Shown here piece after piece: positions 53,107 through 62,347 of a stretch of 64,000 bases of DNA. Position numbers and translations under genes: made by a program. The stretch lies in assembly GCF_004217045.1 (NCBI RefSeq), contig NZ_SGXM01000003.1, positions 372,001 to 436,000 on the forward strand, written 5' to 3'. Origin of the DNA: Cupriavidus agavae. GTDB taxonomy: Bacteria; Pseudomonadota; Gammaproteobacteria; Burkholderiales; Burkholderiaceae. The notes beneath the pieces were generated by a model. It saw only the letters and a program-made list of their open reading frames with translations, did not search any database and had not been told where the DNA came from. Within the stretch, counting starts at the first letter, position 1. Each line of letters starts with the position of its first letter.

Positions 53107-53234
53107 CACCTGGCCGGGCTTGCCCGCCCCGCGTGGCGATGCGGGAGCGCCACAGTCCGGCACTCAGCCATAAAGACGGGAAGGGGCCGCAAGGCTGCCT
53201 GCTACAATTCGCAGCAGTCCAACGGATTCACATC

Positions 53235-53690
53235 ATGGCCGGAATTCTGATCATCGCGCACGCGCCGCTAGCCTCGGCGCTGCGCGATTGTGCTGCCCAC
53301 GTCTACTGCGGCCAGCCACCCCGGCTCGCCGCCATCGACGTGGCCGCCGACGCCGACCCGGCCGCCGTGCTGGCCGAAGCCCGCCGCGGCCTCGACGCCG
53401 TCTGCGAGGAGAACGGCGCGCTCGTGCTGACCGATATCTTCGGCGCCACCCCGGCCAATATCGCCGCCAAGCTGGCGGAGTCCGGCCGTGTCAAGGTACT
53501 GGCCGGCGTCAACCTCCCGATGCTCGTGCGCGCCATCTGCTATCGCACCGAGAAACTCGACCAGCTTGCCACCAAGGCGCTTGCCGGCGGCGCCCAGGGG
53601 GTGCTGCAGGTTGGCACCACCACTGTCCAGAACCAAACCGCAAACCATCCCGACAAATATGCTGCAGAGGGACACCACCATCATCAATAA
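53235..53690 (+). CDS. PTS EIIA component, mannose (Man) family
   Basis: Cytoplasmic phosphocarrier of 151 residues. GILIIAHAPLASAL carries the phosphorylatable His9, and LVLTDIFGATPANIAAKLAE and VLAGVNLPMLVRAICYR follow the EIIA-Man fold. The C-terminus ends in a His-rich GHHHHQ not needed for the fold. A -10-like TACAAT at 53213-53218 is close upstream. The 3' end overlaps HPr by 32 bp. No EIIB/EIIC is nearby, so the module is regulatory rather than sugar-transporting. Confidence 0.92.
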   Translation: MAGILIIAHAPLASALRDCAAHVYCGQPPRLAAIDVAADADPAAVLAEARRGLDAVCEENGALVLTDIFGATPANIAAKLAESGRVKVLAGVNLPMLVRAICYRTEKLDQLATKALAGGAQGVLQVGTTTVQNQTANHPDKYAAEGHHHHQ

Positions 53691-53928
53691 GCTCGGGCTG
53701 CACGCCCGCGCGTCCGCCAAGCTGACCCAGCTGGCGGGAAATTTCAAGAGCCAGGTCAAGATGTCGAGGAACGGTCGCCAGGTCGACGCCAAGAGCATCA
53801 TGGGCGTGATGATGCTGGCCGCCGGCATCGGTTCGACGGTGACGATCGAGACGGACGGCCCCGACGAGCAGGAGGCGATGGATGCGCTGCTGGCGCTGAT
53901 CGCCAACCGGTTCGGCGAGGGCGAGTGA
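53659..53928 (+). CDS. ptsH: HPr phosphocarrier protein
   Basis: 89 residues with the HPr signature NKLGLHARASAKLTQLA; His15 is the phosphorylation site, and Ser46 lies in KSIMGVMML. It transfers phosphate from EI to EIIA. The ATG at 53659 gives normal length and overlaps the EIIA gene, pointing to translational coupling. Confidence 0.95.
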   Translation: MLQRDTTIINKLGLHARASAKLTQLAGNFKSQVKMSRNGRQVDAKSIMGVMMLAAGIGSTVTIETDGPDEQEAMDALLALIANRFGEGE

Positions 53929-53975
53929 GGCTCGCCACCACAAAAATTCCATAAACGTTCCTGACGGAGCGGGTC

Positions 53976-55733
53976 ATGCCCTTTGCCTTGCACGGCATTC
54001 CGGTTTCGCGTGGGGTCGCCATCGGGCGCGCCCACATCCTGGCGCCCGCGGCGCTCGACGTCTCGCATTACCTGGTCGATGAAGACCGGCTCGATGCGGA
54101 GGTAGAGCGCCTGCGCGCCGCGCGGGCAGCCGTGCGCGCGGAACTGGTCACGCTCAAGCGCGACCTGCCGCGCGACGCGCCCGAGGAGATGGGCGCCTTC
54201 CTCGACGTCCACGCGATGATCCTCGACGACGAGGCGCTGTCGCGCGAGCCCGAGCAGCTGATCCTGACGCGCCGCTACAACGCGGAATGGGCGCTGACCA
54301 CGCGGCTCGAAGAACTGATGCGCCAGTTCGACGAGATCGAGGACGAATACCTGCGCGAGCGCAAGGCCGACATCCAGCAGGTGGTGGAGCGGATCCTGAA
54401 GGTGCTGGCCGGCGCGCCGGTGCTGGCCCCGGCCCCGGTACCGGCGCTGGCGCCGGACGGCGAGGCGGCCCCCGGCGTGATCGTGGTGGCCCACGACATC
54501 GGGCCGGCCGACATGCTGCAGTTCAAGCACACCGTGTTCCACGGCTTCGTGACCGATCTGGGCGGCCGGACCTCGCATACGGCGATTGTCGCCCGCAGCC
54601 TCGATATTCCGGCCGCGGTGGGCGTCAAGAACGCCAGCGAGCTGATCCGCCAGGACGACTGGGTCATCATCGACGGCGATGCCGGTCTGGTGATCGTCGA
54701 CCCGTCGGCCATCATCCTGGAGGAATACCGCCACCGCCAGAGCGAGCGCGCGCTGGAGAAGAAGCGCCTGCAACGCCTGCGCCACATGCCGGCGGTGACG
54801 CTCGACGGGCTGGAAATCGAACTGCTGGCCAATATCGAACTGGCCGAGGATGCTGGCGCGGCGCTGGCGGCGGGCGCCGTGGGCGTGGGCCTGTTCCGCT
54901 CGGAATTCCTGTTCATGAACAGGCGCAGCGAGATGCCGGACGAGGAAGAGCAGTTCCTGGCCTACCGCAACGCCGCCGAGGCCATGCACGGCCTGCCGGT
55001 GACGATCCGCACCATCGACGTGGGCGCCGACAAGCCGCTGGACGGCCTCGGCGACGATTTCGAGACCGCGCTGAATCCGGCGCTGGGACTGCGCGCCATC
55101 CGCTGGTCGCTGTCGGAGCCGGGCATGTTCCTGACGCAGTTGCGCGCGCTGCTGCGGGCGTCGGCGTTCGGACCCGTCCGGCTGCTGATCCCGATGCTGG
55201 CCCACGCCAGCGAGATCGACCAGACACTCGACCTGATCGCCCAGGCCAAGCGCCAGCTCGACCAGCGCGGCCAGCCCTACGACCCCGGCATCAAGATCGG
55301 CGCGATGATCGAGATCCCGGCCGCCGTGCTGCTGCTGCCGCTGTTCCTGAAGCGCATGGATTTCCTGTCGATCGGCACCAACGACCTGATCCAGTACACG
55401 CTGGCGATCGACCGGGCCGACAACGCCGTGGCCCACCTGTACGACCCGCTGCACCCGGCCGTGCTCCAGCTGATCGCCCGCACGATCCGCGACGCGAACC
55501 ACGCCGGCGTGCCGGTGGCCGTGTGCGGCGAAATGGCCGGAGACCCCGCCATGACGCGGTTGCTGCTCGGCATGGGCCTGCGCGAGTTCTCGATGCACCC
55601 GGCCCAGTTGCTGCGTGTGAAGCAGGAGATCATCCACGCCGATTGCGAGCGCCTGTGCAAGGCGGTGGACCATATCCTGAACTGCTACGAGCCCGACGAG
55701 CTGGCCAGCGCGCTCAAGCTGCTGGCCGCCTGA
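53976..55733 (+). CDS. ptsI: PTS enzyme I (phosphoenolpyruvate-protein phosphotransferase)
   Basis: 585 residues. The N-terminal domain has the phospho-His in GGRTSHTAIVARS; the C-terminal PEP-binding barrel includes GLFRSEFLFMNR, DVGADKPLD, GTNDLIQYTLAIDR and the catalytic Cys in PVAVCGEMAGD. It autophosphorylates from PEP and donates to HPr. Order EIIA-HPr-EI is the usual beta-proteobacterial regulatory PTS. Confidence 0.96.
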   Translation: MPFALHGIPVSRGVAIGRAHILAPAALDVSHYLVDEDRLDAEVERLRAARAAVRAELVTLKRDLPRDAPEEMGAFLDVHAMILDDEALSREPEQLILTRRYNAEWALTTRLEELMRQFDEIEDEYLRERKADIQQVVERILKVLAGAPVLAPAPVPALAPDGEAAPGVIVVAHDIGPADMLQFKHTVFHGFVTDLGGRTSHTAIVARSLDIPAAVGVKNASELIRQDDWVIIDGDAGLVIVDPSAIILEEYRHRQSERALEKKRLQRLRHMPAVTLDGLEIELLANIELAEDAGAALAAGAVGVGLFRSEFLFMNRRSEMPDEEEQFLAYRNAAEAMHGLPVTIRTIDVGADKPLDGLGDDFETALNPALGLRAIRWSLSEPGMFLTQLRALLRASAFGPVRLLIPMLAHASEIDQTLDLIAQAKRQLDQRGQPYDPGIKIGAMIEIPAAVLLLPLFLKRMDFLSIGTNDLIQYTLAIDRADNAVAHLYDPLHPAVLQLIARTIRDANHAGVPVAVCGEMAGDPAMTRLLLGMGLREFSMHPAQLLRVKQEIIHADCERLCKAVDHILNCYEPDELASALKLLAA

Positions 55734-55797
55734 GCGCCGGCCAGGCGATTACCCTTTTGCAACGAAGGGTCTTTGTCTGCAATGTCATCGCCTGGAA

Positions 55798-55823
55798 CGC
55801 CACTTTTCGATGGGAAAGTGGCG
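55798..55823 (+). other. Hairpin without U-tract downstream of ptsI
   Basis: 9-bp arms CGCCACTTT / AAAGTGGCG around an 8-nt loop; no T-run, so an mRNA-stability element is more likely than an intrinsic terminator. Confidence 0.4.
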
Positions 55824-55884
55824 TAGCAGATCCTTCAAAACGTGACTGTCACTCCGGCTCGTGTCCTCCGGTTCTCATTCGTTT

Positions 55885-55903
55885 AATGGGAATTGTTATC
55901 ATT
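55885..55903. promoter_or_regulatory. Fur box upstream of bfd
   Basis: AATGGGAATTGTTATCATT matches the extended 7-1-7 Fur pattern AATGATAATNATTATCATT at 15 of 18 defined positions. It is 72 bp before the bfd GTG, consistent with iron-starvation induction. Confidence 0.7.
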
Positions 55904-55974
55904 TTGGTTTCCTGTTATTCTGCCTCTCATCGCGTTCGGCATGCCGGTGCCGACGCCGCCCCCAGGAGGCTTTT

Positions 55975-56280
55975 GTGTACGTTTGCATTTGCAACCAGGT
56001 TACCGACCATGAGATCCATGGCGCCGCCCATCTTGGCGTCAGCACGCTCGACGAGCTGGCGGAGACGCTTGGCGTAGGAACCTGCTGTGGCCGTTGCCGC
56101 GATTGCGCGAGAGACGTGCTCGCCGAAGGCGTGGCCGCGGTACAGACCATGAAGGCCTCCAGCCTTTCGACCATCAAGGTCGTCGAAATTTCAGTTTGTT
56201 CGTCTGCTTCGTCACATGCCATAATGGAGGCTCGTGACCCGGCAGTTGCGAACGACCAGCGTACTGCGCTGGTTGCCTGA
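55975..56280 (+). CDS. bfd: Bacterioferritin-associated ferredoxin Bfd
   Basis: [2Fe-2S] ferredoxin that delivers electrons to bacterioferritin to release iron. The start is a GTG with CAGGAGG just upstream, giving MYVCICNQVTD. Cys4 and Cys6 and the pair in GVGTCCGRCRDCA bind the cluster. At 101 residues it is longer than usual Bfd (about 65-75) owing to a C-terminal tail with no recognised motif. A Fur box and the bfr gene 177 bp downstream fit its role. Confidence 0.92.
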   Translation: MYVCICNQVTDHEIHGAAHLGVSTLDELAETLGVGTCCGRCRDCARDVLAEGVAAVQTMKASSLSTIKVVEISVCSSASSHAIMEARDPAVANDQRTALVA

Positions 56281-56330
56281 AGCTCACTCTGAACAGCGAG
56301 ACTATTCACCGACATCACGTGTGAATCGAG

Positions 56331-56366
56331 AAGCGCGCCCACGGATTTCTCCGCGGCGCGCTTTGT
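56331..56366 (+). terminator. Hairpin terminator after bfd
   Basis: Outer arms AAGCGCGCC / GGCGCGCTT followed by TTG. The T-run is short, so termination efficiency is uncertain. Confidence 0.45.
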
Positions 56367-56457
56367 TGCTTGCCTGTTTTTCGTAGCGGCCTTCGTTCGA
56401 TGCCGGGTTCATTGTTGTCTGCAATCGCTGTCCGCAACGGACGCAACAGGAGCCCCC

Positions 56458-56937
56458 ATGAAAGGTGACAAGACCGTCATCCAGCATCTGAACGCCCAGC
56501 TCAAGAACGAGCTGACCGCGATCAACCAGTATTTCCTCCACGCCCGCATGTACCGCCACTGGGGCCTGAAGAAGCTCGGTGATGTCGAGTACAAGGAGTC
56601 GATCGGCGAAATGAAGCACGCCGACCGCCTGATCGACCGCATCCTGATGCTCGACGGCCTGCCGAACCTGCAGGACCTGCACAAGCTGATGATCGGCGAA
56701 GACACGCCGGAAATGCTCAAGTGCGACCTGAAGCTGGAGCAGACCGCGCACGGCACGGTCAAGGCAGGCATTGCGTACTGCGAATCGGTGGGTGACTACG
56801 TCAGCCGCGAACTGCTGGTCGATATCCTGACCGATACCGAAGAGCACATCGAATACCTGGAGACGCAGCTCGACCTGATCGACAAGGTTGGCCTGCAGAA
56901 CTACCTGCAGTCGCAACTGGAGCCGGGCGCCCAATAA
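56458..56937 (+). CDS. bfr: Bacterioferritin
   Basis: Iron-storage 24-mer subunit of 159 residues. Ferroxidase ligands Glu18, Glu51, His54, Glu94, Glu127 and His130 and the heme-ligating Met52 are all in the expected positions ([10 protein letters not shown] at 50-59). AGGAG precedes the ATG. Its partner bfd is upstream. Confidence 0.96.
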   Translation: MKGDKTVIQHLNAQLKNELTAINQYFLHARMYRHWGLKKLGDVEYKESIGEMKHADRLIDRILMLDGLPNLQDLHKLMIGEDTPEMLKCDLKLEQTAHGTVKAGIAYCESVGDYVSRELLVDILTDTEEHIEYLETQLDLIDKVGLQNYLQSQLEPGAQ

Positions 56938-57183
56938 GCGCGCCGGTCCACGGCCGGCCGCCTCCGGAAACGGGGTGGCGGGTCAGGCGCGTGGCGCTGG
57001 ATGGCGCCGCGCACGAGTGTGGAAGTGGTTAGTAACCTTTCTCATTCGGATTCTTGTCTCCATCCAGTCATTCGCTGCCGTTGCAGCGACGCGCGCCGGC
57101 CACGGCGACCCAGCGGGGAGGGGGCTCCACCGCGACGGGTCGCCGGCAGCGCCGGCGCCGACCTTCCCAGATCCTTCCGAAAT

Positions 57184-57936
57184 TCAGTGGCTGCCGCCGC
57201 AGACCTCGCAGCCCGGCGTGCGCGCCAGCCGCATCGTGGTCCATTCCATCGTCAGCGCGTTGACCATCAGCAGCCGGCCCGACAGTGTCTGGCCGATGCC
57301 GGTCAGCAGCTTGAGCGCCTCGGCGGCCTGCACCGTGCCGACCATGCCGACCAGCGGGGCAAATACGCCCATCGTGGCGCAGGCGGCCTCCGGGGCAGGC
57401 TCCGATGGCGGGAACAGGCAGCCGTAGCAGGGCGCGTCGGGCTGGCGCAGGTCGTAGACGCTGACCTGTCCGTCGAAGCGCAGCGCGGCGCCTGACACCA
57501 GCGGCTTGCGATGCGTCTGGCAGGCGCGGTTGACGGCCTGGCGCGTGGCGAAATTGTCACAGCAGTCGAGCACGACGTCGGCCTGTGCCACCAGCGCGTC
57601 GAGTTCGGCGTCGCCGACCCGCTGCGGTACCAGGCGGATGTCGAGGTCCGGATTGATCCGCAGCAGGCCCTCCCGGGCCGATTCCACCTTGGGCCGGCCG
57701 ATATTGGCCGTGGTGTGCAGGATCTGGCGCTGCAGGTTGGTCAGGTCGACCTCGTCGTCATCGACGATCGTCAGCCGGCCCACGCCCGCCGAGGCCAGGA
57801 ACGGCAGCGCCGCGGCGCCCAGCCCGCCTGCGCCGATCACCAGCGCGTGGCCGGCCAGCAGCCGTTGCTGGCCTTCGATGCCAAGTTCGTCCAGCAGGAT
57901 ATGGCGCGAGTAGCGCAGCAACTGATCGTCGTTCAT
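57184..57936 (-). CDS. moeB: MoeB/ThiF-family sulfur-carrier adenylyltransferase
   Basis: E1-like enzyme of 250 residues adenylating the C-terminus of MoaD or ThiS. Key points are the NTP loop GAGGLGAAALPFLASAGVG, the arginine finger in LTNLQRQILH, DCCDNFATRQAVNRAC, and zinc CxxC pairs CYGC and CEVC. The ATG at 57936 is used; the long frame upstream is an antisense shadow of ctpA. It lies 100 bp downstream of ctpA. Confidence 0.93.
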   Translation of the reverse strand: MNDDQLLRYSRHILLDELGIEGQQRLLAGHALVIGAGGLGAAALPFLASAGVGRLTIVDDDEVDLTNLQRQILHTTANIGRPKVESAREGLLRINPDLDIRLVPQRVGDAELDALVAQADVVLDCCDNFATRQAVNRACQTHRKPLVSGAALRFDGQVSVYDLRQPDAPCYGCLFPPSEPAPEAACATMGVFAPLVGMVGTVQAAEALKLLTGIGQTLSGRLLMVNALTMEWTTMRLARTPGCEVCGGSH

Positions 57937-58036
57937 GGGTCGGTCGGTGCAAACAAAAACGGCCCGACGGTGCGATACCGGGGGCCGCGAGGTCTGGCAG
58001 GGAAGCGCACCACCAGTTGGTGGCGCGCCTCCGGGA

Positions 58037-59647
58037 TCACTTCTTGCCGGTCGGCGTGCCCAGCGGCTGGCCGATCGGTGCACTGGCCGGCGGCTGGCTG
58101 GCCGGGGCGGCAGGCTTCGATGCCGGGGCCGGCTTGGCCGCGGGCTTGGTGGCCTTGCCGTCCTGCTTTTCTTCCTTCGTGTCGGGCTTGCCGGCCGTAC
58201 CGGTCGCTTCCAGGCGCGACTTCGAACGCTGCACCGGCTTGCCGTCGAGTTGCGCGATGGCCTGCTGGAGCATGAAGTCCTCGGCCGAGCCAAACTCCAC
58301 CGGCTTCTTCTTGCGGTCCTTTTCGCGTTCCTCCGGCGTCTTCTTCGAGTTTTCTTCCTCAAGGCGGCGCAGTTCGTCCACGCGGCGGCGTTCGCGCTCG
58401 TTCATTTCCGGCTCTTCCGACTCCTGCTTGTTGTGCAGGTGGCGCTCGGTGTCGATCTCGCGCGTGATCAGCGCGTCGTCCGGATCGCCTTCGGGGTTCT
58501 GGTCGACCGGGATGTCCGGGCGGATGCCCTTGGCCTGGATCGACTTGCCCGACGGCGTGTAGTAGTACGCGATGGTCAGCTTGATGCCGGTGTCGTTGGT
58601 CAGCGGGCGCACGGTCTGCACCGAGCCCTTGCCGAACGTGGTCTTGCCCATGATCAGGGCGCGCTTGTGGTCCTGCAGCGCGCCGGCCACGATTTCCGAG
58701 GCGGAGGCCGAGTAGGCGTTGGTCAGCACGATCATCGGCAGCTTCTTGAACTGCGGCGGCAGGTCCTTGAGCGGATCGTCCTCGAGCGACGACAGGCGGT
58801 AGTTGTTGAACGTGGCCTTGTAGACGCGCTTGGCGTCAGGCACCTGCCCGTTGGTCGACACCACCGTGGCATCGTCCGGCAGGAACGCCGCGGCCACGCC
58901 GACCGCGCCCTGCAGCACGCCGCCGCCGTTGTTGCGCAGGTCGAGGATGATGCCCTTCAGGTTCGGGTTCTTCTCGGCCATTTCCTTGAGGCGGCGGCCG
59001 AGGTCGGCCACGGTGCGCTCCTGGAAGCTGGTCAGGCGCACCCAGCCGATGGTGTTGTTGTCGAGCATCTTGGTCTTGACCGACTGCACGCGGATCTCGG
59101 CGCGCGTGATCGAGACCGGGAACGTGCGTTCCTCGCTCTTGCGATAGATGGTCAGCGTGACCTTGGTGCCCGGCTCGCCGCGCATGCGCTTGACCGCCTG
59201 TTCCAGCGGCAGGCCGCGTACGGGCTTGTCGTCGATGCGGGTGATCAGGTCGCCCGGCTGGATGCCGGCGCGGAACGCGGGGGTGTCCTCGATCGGGTTG
59301 ATGACCTTGACCAGGCCCTCTTCCTGCGAAATCTCGATGCCCAGGCCGGCGAAGCGGCCGCGCGTGCCCTCCTGCAGCTCCTTGAAATCCTTCTCGTCGA
59401 GGTAGGCCGAGTGCGGGTCGAGGCTGGCGACCATGCCCTTGATGGCTTCGGTCAGCAGCTTCTTGTCATCGACGGGCTCCACGTACTCGCGCTTGATCTG
59501 TCCGAAAATGTCGGACATCAGGCGCAACTGGTCGAGCGGCAGCGGCCCGGAAGAATTCTGGGCGGTGGCCGAAATCTGCAGCGTGGCCAGCACGCCGGCA
59601 ACGACGCCGACCGAGACGAGGCTTATGTTCTTGAGCGTCTTTCGCAT
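58037..59647 (-). CDS. ctpA: C-terminal processing peptidase, S41 family (CtpA)
   Basis: Periplasmic serine protease of 536 residues: signal anchor (LKNISLVSVGVVAGVLATLQI), a PDZ domain (about 85-165; GLGIEISQEEGLVKVINPIEDTPAFRAG), and the S41 core with the Ser in NAYSASASEIVAGAL and the Lys in GKTTFGKGSVQ. A C-terminal Lys/Ala/Pro-rich tail of about 70 residues ends it. The ATG at 59647 gives the signal sequence directly. Confidence 0.94.
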   Translation of the reverse strand: MRKTLKNISLVSVGVVAGVLATLQISATAQNSSGPLPLDQLRLMSDIFGQIKREYVEPVDDKKLLTEAIKGMVASLDPHSAYLDEKDFKELQEGTRGRFAGLGIEISQEEGLVKVINPIEDTPAFRAGIQPGDLITRIDDKPVRGLPLEQAVKRMRGEPGTKVTLTIYRKSEERTFPVSITRAEIRVQSVKTKMLDNNTIGWVRLTSFQERTVADLGRRLKEMAEKNPNLKGIILDLRNNGGGVLQGAVGVAAAFLPDDATVVSTNGQVPDAKRVYKATFNNYRLSSLEDDPLKDLPPQFKKLPMIVLTNAYSASASEIVAGALQDHKRALIMGKTTFGKGSVQTVRPLTNDTGIKLTIAYYYTPSGKSIQAKGIRPDIPVDQNPEGDPDDALITREIDTERHLHNKQESEEPEMNERERRRVDELRRLEEENSKKTPEEREKDRKKKPVEFGSAEDFMLQQAIAQLDGKPVQRSKSRLEATGTAGKPDTKEEKQDGKATKPAAKPAPASKPAAPASQPPASAPIGQPLGTPTGKK

Positions 59648-59858
59648 GAGGGCTGCCTGAACGTGTGAGGATTGTGCAAGGGGCAATTCCGCGCCGGGCC
59701 GGGGGCGTGCGGCGCGAAGTTGACCGACAGTATAAGAGCGTGCGCAGAAAAAGGCCTGCGGGCCACCCGACCCCGGGTGGGAGCGGCCACACAGGGCCGC
59801 GGGCCACGCCTACCCGGAGGCGGTCCGGGCGGGCGCGGCGCGGCCGGTAACGGCGGTA

Positions 59859-60605
59859 TCAGCGCGCCTTGCCCTGGTTGGCCACGGCGGCCAGCGACGC
59901 GGCGATGGCGTCCTGGTCGCCCAGGTAGTAGTGGCGCAGGGGGCGCAGGTCGGCGTCCAGCTCGTACACGAGCGGCGTGCCGTTGGGAATGTTGAGGCCG
60001 ACGATGTCGTCATCCGAAATCTGATCGAGGTATTTCACCAGCGCGCGGATGCTGTTGCCATGGGCGGCAATCACCACGCGCTTGCCCGCTTTGATGTCCG
60101 GAGCAATGGATTCGTTCCACAGCGGCATCACGCGGGCCACGGTGTCCTTCAGGCATTCGGTCAGCGGGATCTGCTCGCGCGGCACATTGGCGTAGCGCGG
60201 ATCGTCGAACGAGGCGCGCTCGTCAGTGGCTTCCAGCGCGGGCGGCGGGGTGTCGTAGCTGCGGCGCCACACCAGCACCTGGTCGTCGCCGTACTGCCTG
60301 GCGGTTTCCGCCTTGTTCAGGCCCGACAGCGCGCCGTAGTGACGCTCGTTGAGGCGCCACTCGTTGTGCACCGGAATCCACATCTGGTCCATTTCGTCCT
60401 GCACGTGCCACAGCGTGCGGATGGCGCGCTTGAGCACCGACGTGTAGGCCACGTCGAACGCGAAACCAGCCTCCTTGAGCAGTTTGCCGCCCTGTTTGGC
60501 CTGGGCCACGCCGGTATCGGTCAGGTCGACGTCGACCCAGCCCGTGAAGCGGTTTTCGAGATTCCAGGTGGATTCACCGTGGCGGATGAGAACGAGCTTG
60601 TACAT
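59859..60605 (-). CDS. gpmA: 2,3-bisphosphoglycerate-dependent phosphoglycerate mutase
   Basis: Glycolytic enzyme interconverting 3- and 2-phosphoglycerate. 248 residues with [18 protein letters not shown] (phospho-His9), [21 protein letters not shown] and [17 protein letters not shown]. Monocistronic, with ctpA about 210 bp downstream on the same strand. Confidence 0.96.
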   Translation of the reverse strand: MYKLVLIRHGESTWNLENRFTGWVDVDLTDTGVAQAKQGGKLLKEAGFAFDVAYTSVLKRAIRTLWHVQDEMDQMWIPVHNEWRLNERHYGALSGLNKAETARQYGDDQVLVWRRSYDTPPPALEATDERASFDDPRYANVPREQIPLTECLKDTVARVMPLWNESIAPDIKAGKRVVIAAHGNSIRALVKYLDQISDDDIVGLNIPNGTPLVYELDADLRPLRHYYLGDQDAIAASLAAVANQGKAR

Positions 60606-60708
60606 GCTGCTTCCAGGGTAGTGAGGTAACCTGCGGCGCCAGCCGGGCGCGTGGAGTGCCGGGAAGGCGACCCCGCAAATATCGGCGCTGGCGCGAAACC
60701 GCGTATTT

Positions 60709-60714
60709 TATAAT
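60709..60714 (+). promoter_or_regulatory. -10 element before the rhodanese gene
   Basis: A perfect TATAAT 30 bp upstream of the GTG start; the -35 region is weak. It probably drives the rhodanese-grxC-secB-gpsA group. Confidence 0.4.
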
Positions 60715-60744
60715 GCCGCCGACCCAACCCAACGGAATGCCAAC

Positions 60745-61158
60745 GTGAATTTCTTCGCCGATTACAACAACCTGGCCCTGATCGCGATCGCCGTGGTCTC
60801 GGGCGGCCTGCTGGCCTGGCCGCAAATCAAGGCCGGGACGGGCGGCAAGCGCGTCAATACGGCTGCCGCCACGCAGCTGATCAACCGTCGCAACGCGGTG
60901 GTCGTGGACATCCGCGACGCCGCCGATTTCGCAAAGGGCCACCTGCCGCAGGCCAAGAGCGCGCCACTTGCCGACCTGCCGGGCCGCGCCGCCAGCCTTG
61001 CAAAGGACAAGGCGACCCCCATCATCGTGATCTGCCAGACCGGCCAGCGCTCGGGCAAGGCCCAAGCAGCGTTGAAGGAAGCCGGTTACAGTGAGGTCTA
61101 CGCGCTGGAGGGCGGCCAGGCCGCCTGGCAGCAGGCCGGCCTGCCGGTCATCAAGTAA
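60745..61158 (+). CDS. Rhodanese-like domain protein
   Basis: 137 residues: one N-terminal membrane helix (LALIAIAVVSGGLLAWP) and a rhodanese fold with the active-site loop CQTGQRS containing the Cys that carries the persulfide. It is GTG-started, because the ATG 8 bp upstream is out of frame and stops at once. First of the group leading to grxC and secB, an order conserved in beta-proteobacteria. Confidence 0.9.
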   Translation: MNFFADYNNLALIAIAVVSGGLLAWPQIKAGTGGKRVNTAAATQLINRRNAVVVDIRDAADFAKGHLPQAKSAPLADLPGRAASLAKDKATPIIVICQTGQRSGKAQAALKEAGYSEVYALEGGQAAWQQAGLPVIK

Positions 61159-61253
61159 GCCCCATTTTTCGAAAAGCAGTCGCGGCGCGGTATCTGCCCG
61201 GGGTGCCCCGGGCGGTCCGCGCCGTTATTTTTTGTCATACAAGGAGATCCCGC

Positions 61254-61511
61254 ATGGCCCGCGTCGTCATGTACAGCACGGTAGTGTGCCCCTACTGCCA
61301 GATGGCCGAGCGTCTGCTCAGGCAGCGCGGCGTCGACGAGATCGAGAAGATCCTGATCGACCGCGAACCGGGCCGCCGCGAGGAGATGATGACCCGCACC
61401 GGCCGCCGCACCGTGCCGCAGATCTATATCGACGAGACCCACGTGGGCGGCTTCGACGATCTGTCGGCGCTCGACCGCCAGGGCGGGCTCGTGCCGCTGC
61501 TGGCCGCCTGA
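61254..61511 (+). CDS. grxC: Glutaredoxin 3
   Basis: 85 residues with redox site VVCPYCQMAERLL and the TVPQIYIDETHVGG cis-Pro/GSH-binding segment. It reduces protein disulfides with glutathione, made by gshA/gshB elsewhere in this window. AAGGAG precedes the ATG at 61254. Confidence 0.95.
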   Translation: MARVVMYSTVVCPYCQMAERLLRQRGVDEIEKILIDREPGRREEMMTRTGRRTVPQIYIDETHVGGFDDLSALDRQGGLVPLLAA

Positions 61512-61692
61512 GCCTGGCGCACGCCGGGCGCCGGACGGCGGCAGATCAAGAGACGATTCTGATTCTGCCGCCGGTCGGTGAATTCGCCATCGGCGTCATG
61601 TACCATATGCGCTTTCCAACCGCCCGCCGGGGGCCTGACCGCCGGCAGCGTATGGCGCAGCGCGCCCAAACCGATCCATCCGGAAGCCTTTC

Positions 61693-62214
61693 ATGAGCGA
61701 CCAGCAACAAGCCACCCAGCAGGACGACCAGCCTTTCTTCAACATCCAGCGCGTGTACCTGAAGGACATGTCGCTCGAGCAGCCGAACTCGCCGGGGATC
61801 TTCCTCGAATCGGAAGCGCCGTCCGTCGAGGTGCAGGTCAACGTGGGTGCCGCCCAACTGCAGGAAGGCATCTTCGAGGTCGTGGTCACGGGAACCGTGA
61901 CGACCAAGGTGCAGGACAAGGTCGCCTTCCTCGTGGAAGCGCACCAGGCCGGCATCTTCGACATCCGCAACGTGCCGGTGGAGCAGCTTGACCCGCTGCT
62001 GGGCATCGCCTGCCCGACCATCCTCTATCCGTACCTGCGCGGCAACATCGCCGACATCATCACGCGTGCGGGCTTCCAGGCCATCCACCTGTCGGAAATC
62101 AACTTCCAGGCGCTGTACGAGCAACGCCTGCAGGCCGCGATGGAAGAAGCGCAAGGCGGTGCCGAGGCCGGCGCGGGCATCGTGCTGCCGGACGGCAGCC
62201 AGGCGCGCCACTGA
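61693..62214 (+). CDS. secB: Protein-export chaperone SecB
   Basis: Tetrameric cytoplasmic chaperone passing unfolded precursors to SecA. 173 residues with [29 protein letters not shown] and [40 protein letters not shown], all SecB hallmarks. Followed by a terminator-like hairpin, then gpsA. Confidence 0.96.
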   Translation: MSDQQQATQQDDQPFFNIQRVYLKDMSLEQPNSPGIFLESEAPSVEVQVNVGAAQLQEGIFEVVVTGTVTTKVQDKVAFLVEAHQAGIFDIRNVPVEQLDPLLGIACPTILYPYLRGNIADIITRAGFQAIHLSEINFQALYEQRLQAAMEEAQGGAEAGAGIVLPDGSQARH

Positions 62215-62250
62215 TACGGCGCACGATCCGGACGGCGTCCGGATACCGGC

Positions 62251-62274
62251 AAACGGGGCTTCGGCCCCGTTTTG
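62251..62274 (+). terminator. Rho-independent terminator after secB
   Basis: 9-bp stem AAACGGGGC / GCCCCGTTT with a stable TTCG loop and a short T-run. Confidence 0.75.
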
Positions 62275-62347
62275 CATTGTCTGGCGGCCACGGGCGGTCA
62301 TACTGTCGCCATTGAAGCGCCTCCCTGGCAAAACTCGCGGAACAGCC

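Noticed and set aside
55798..55823. Terminator of ptsI
   Set aside because: A good stem but no U-tract and a large loop; not called as an intrinsic terminator.
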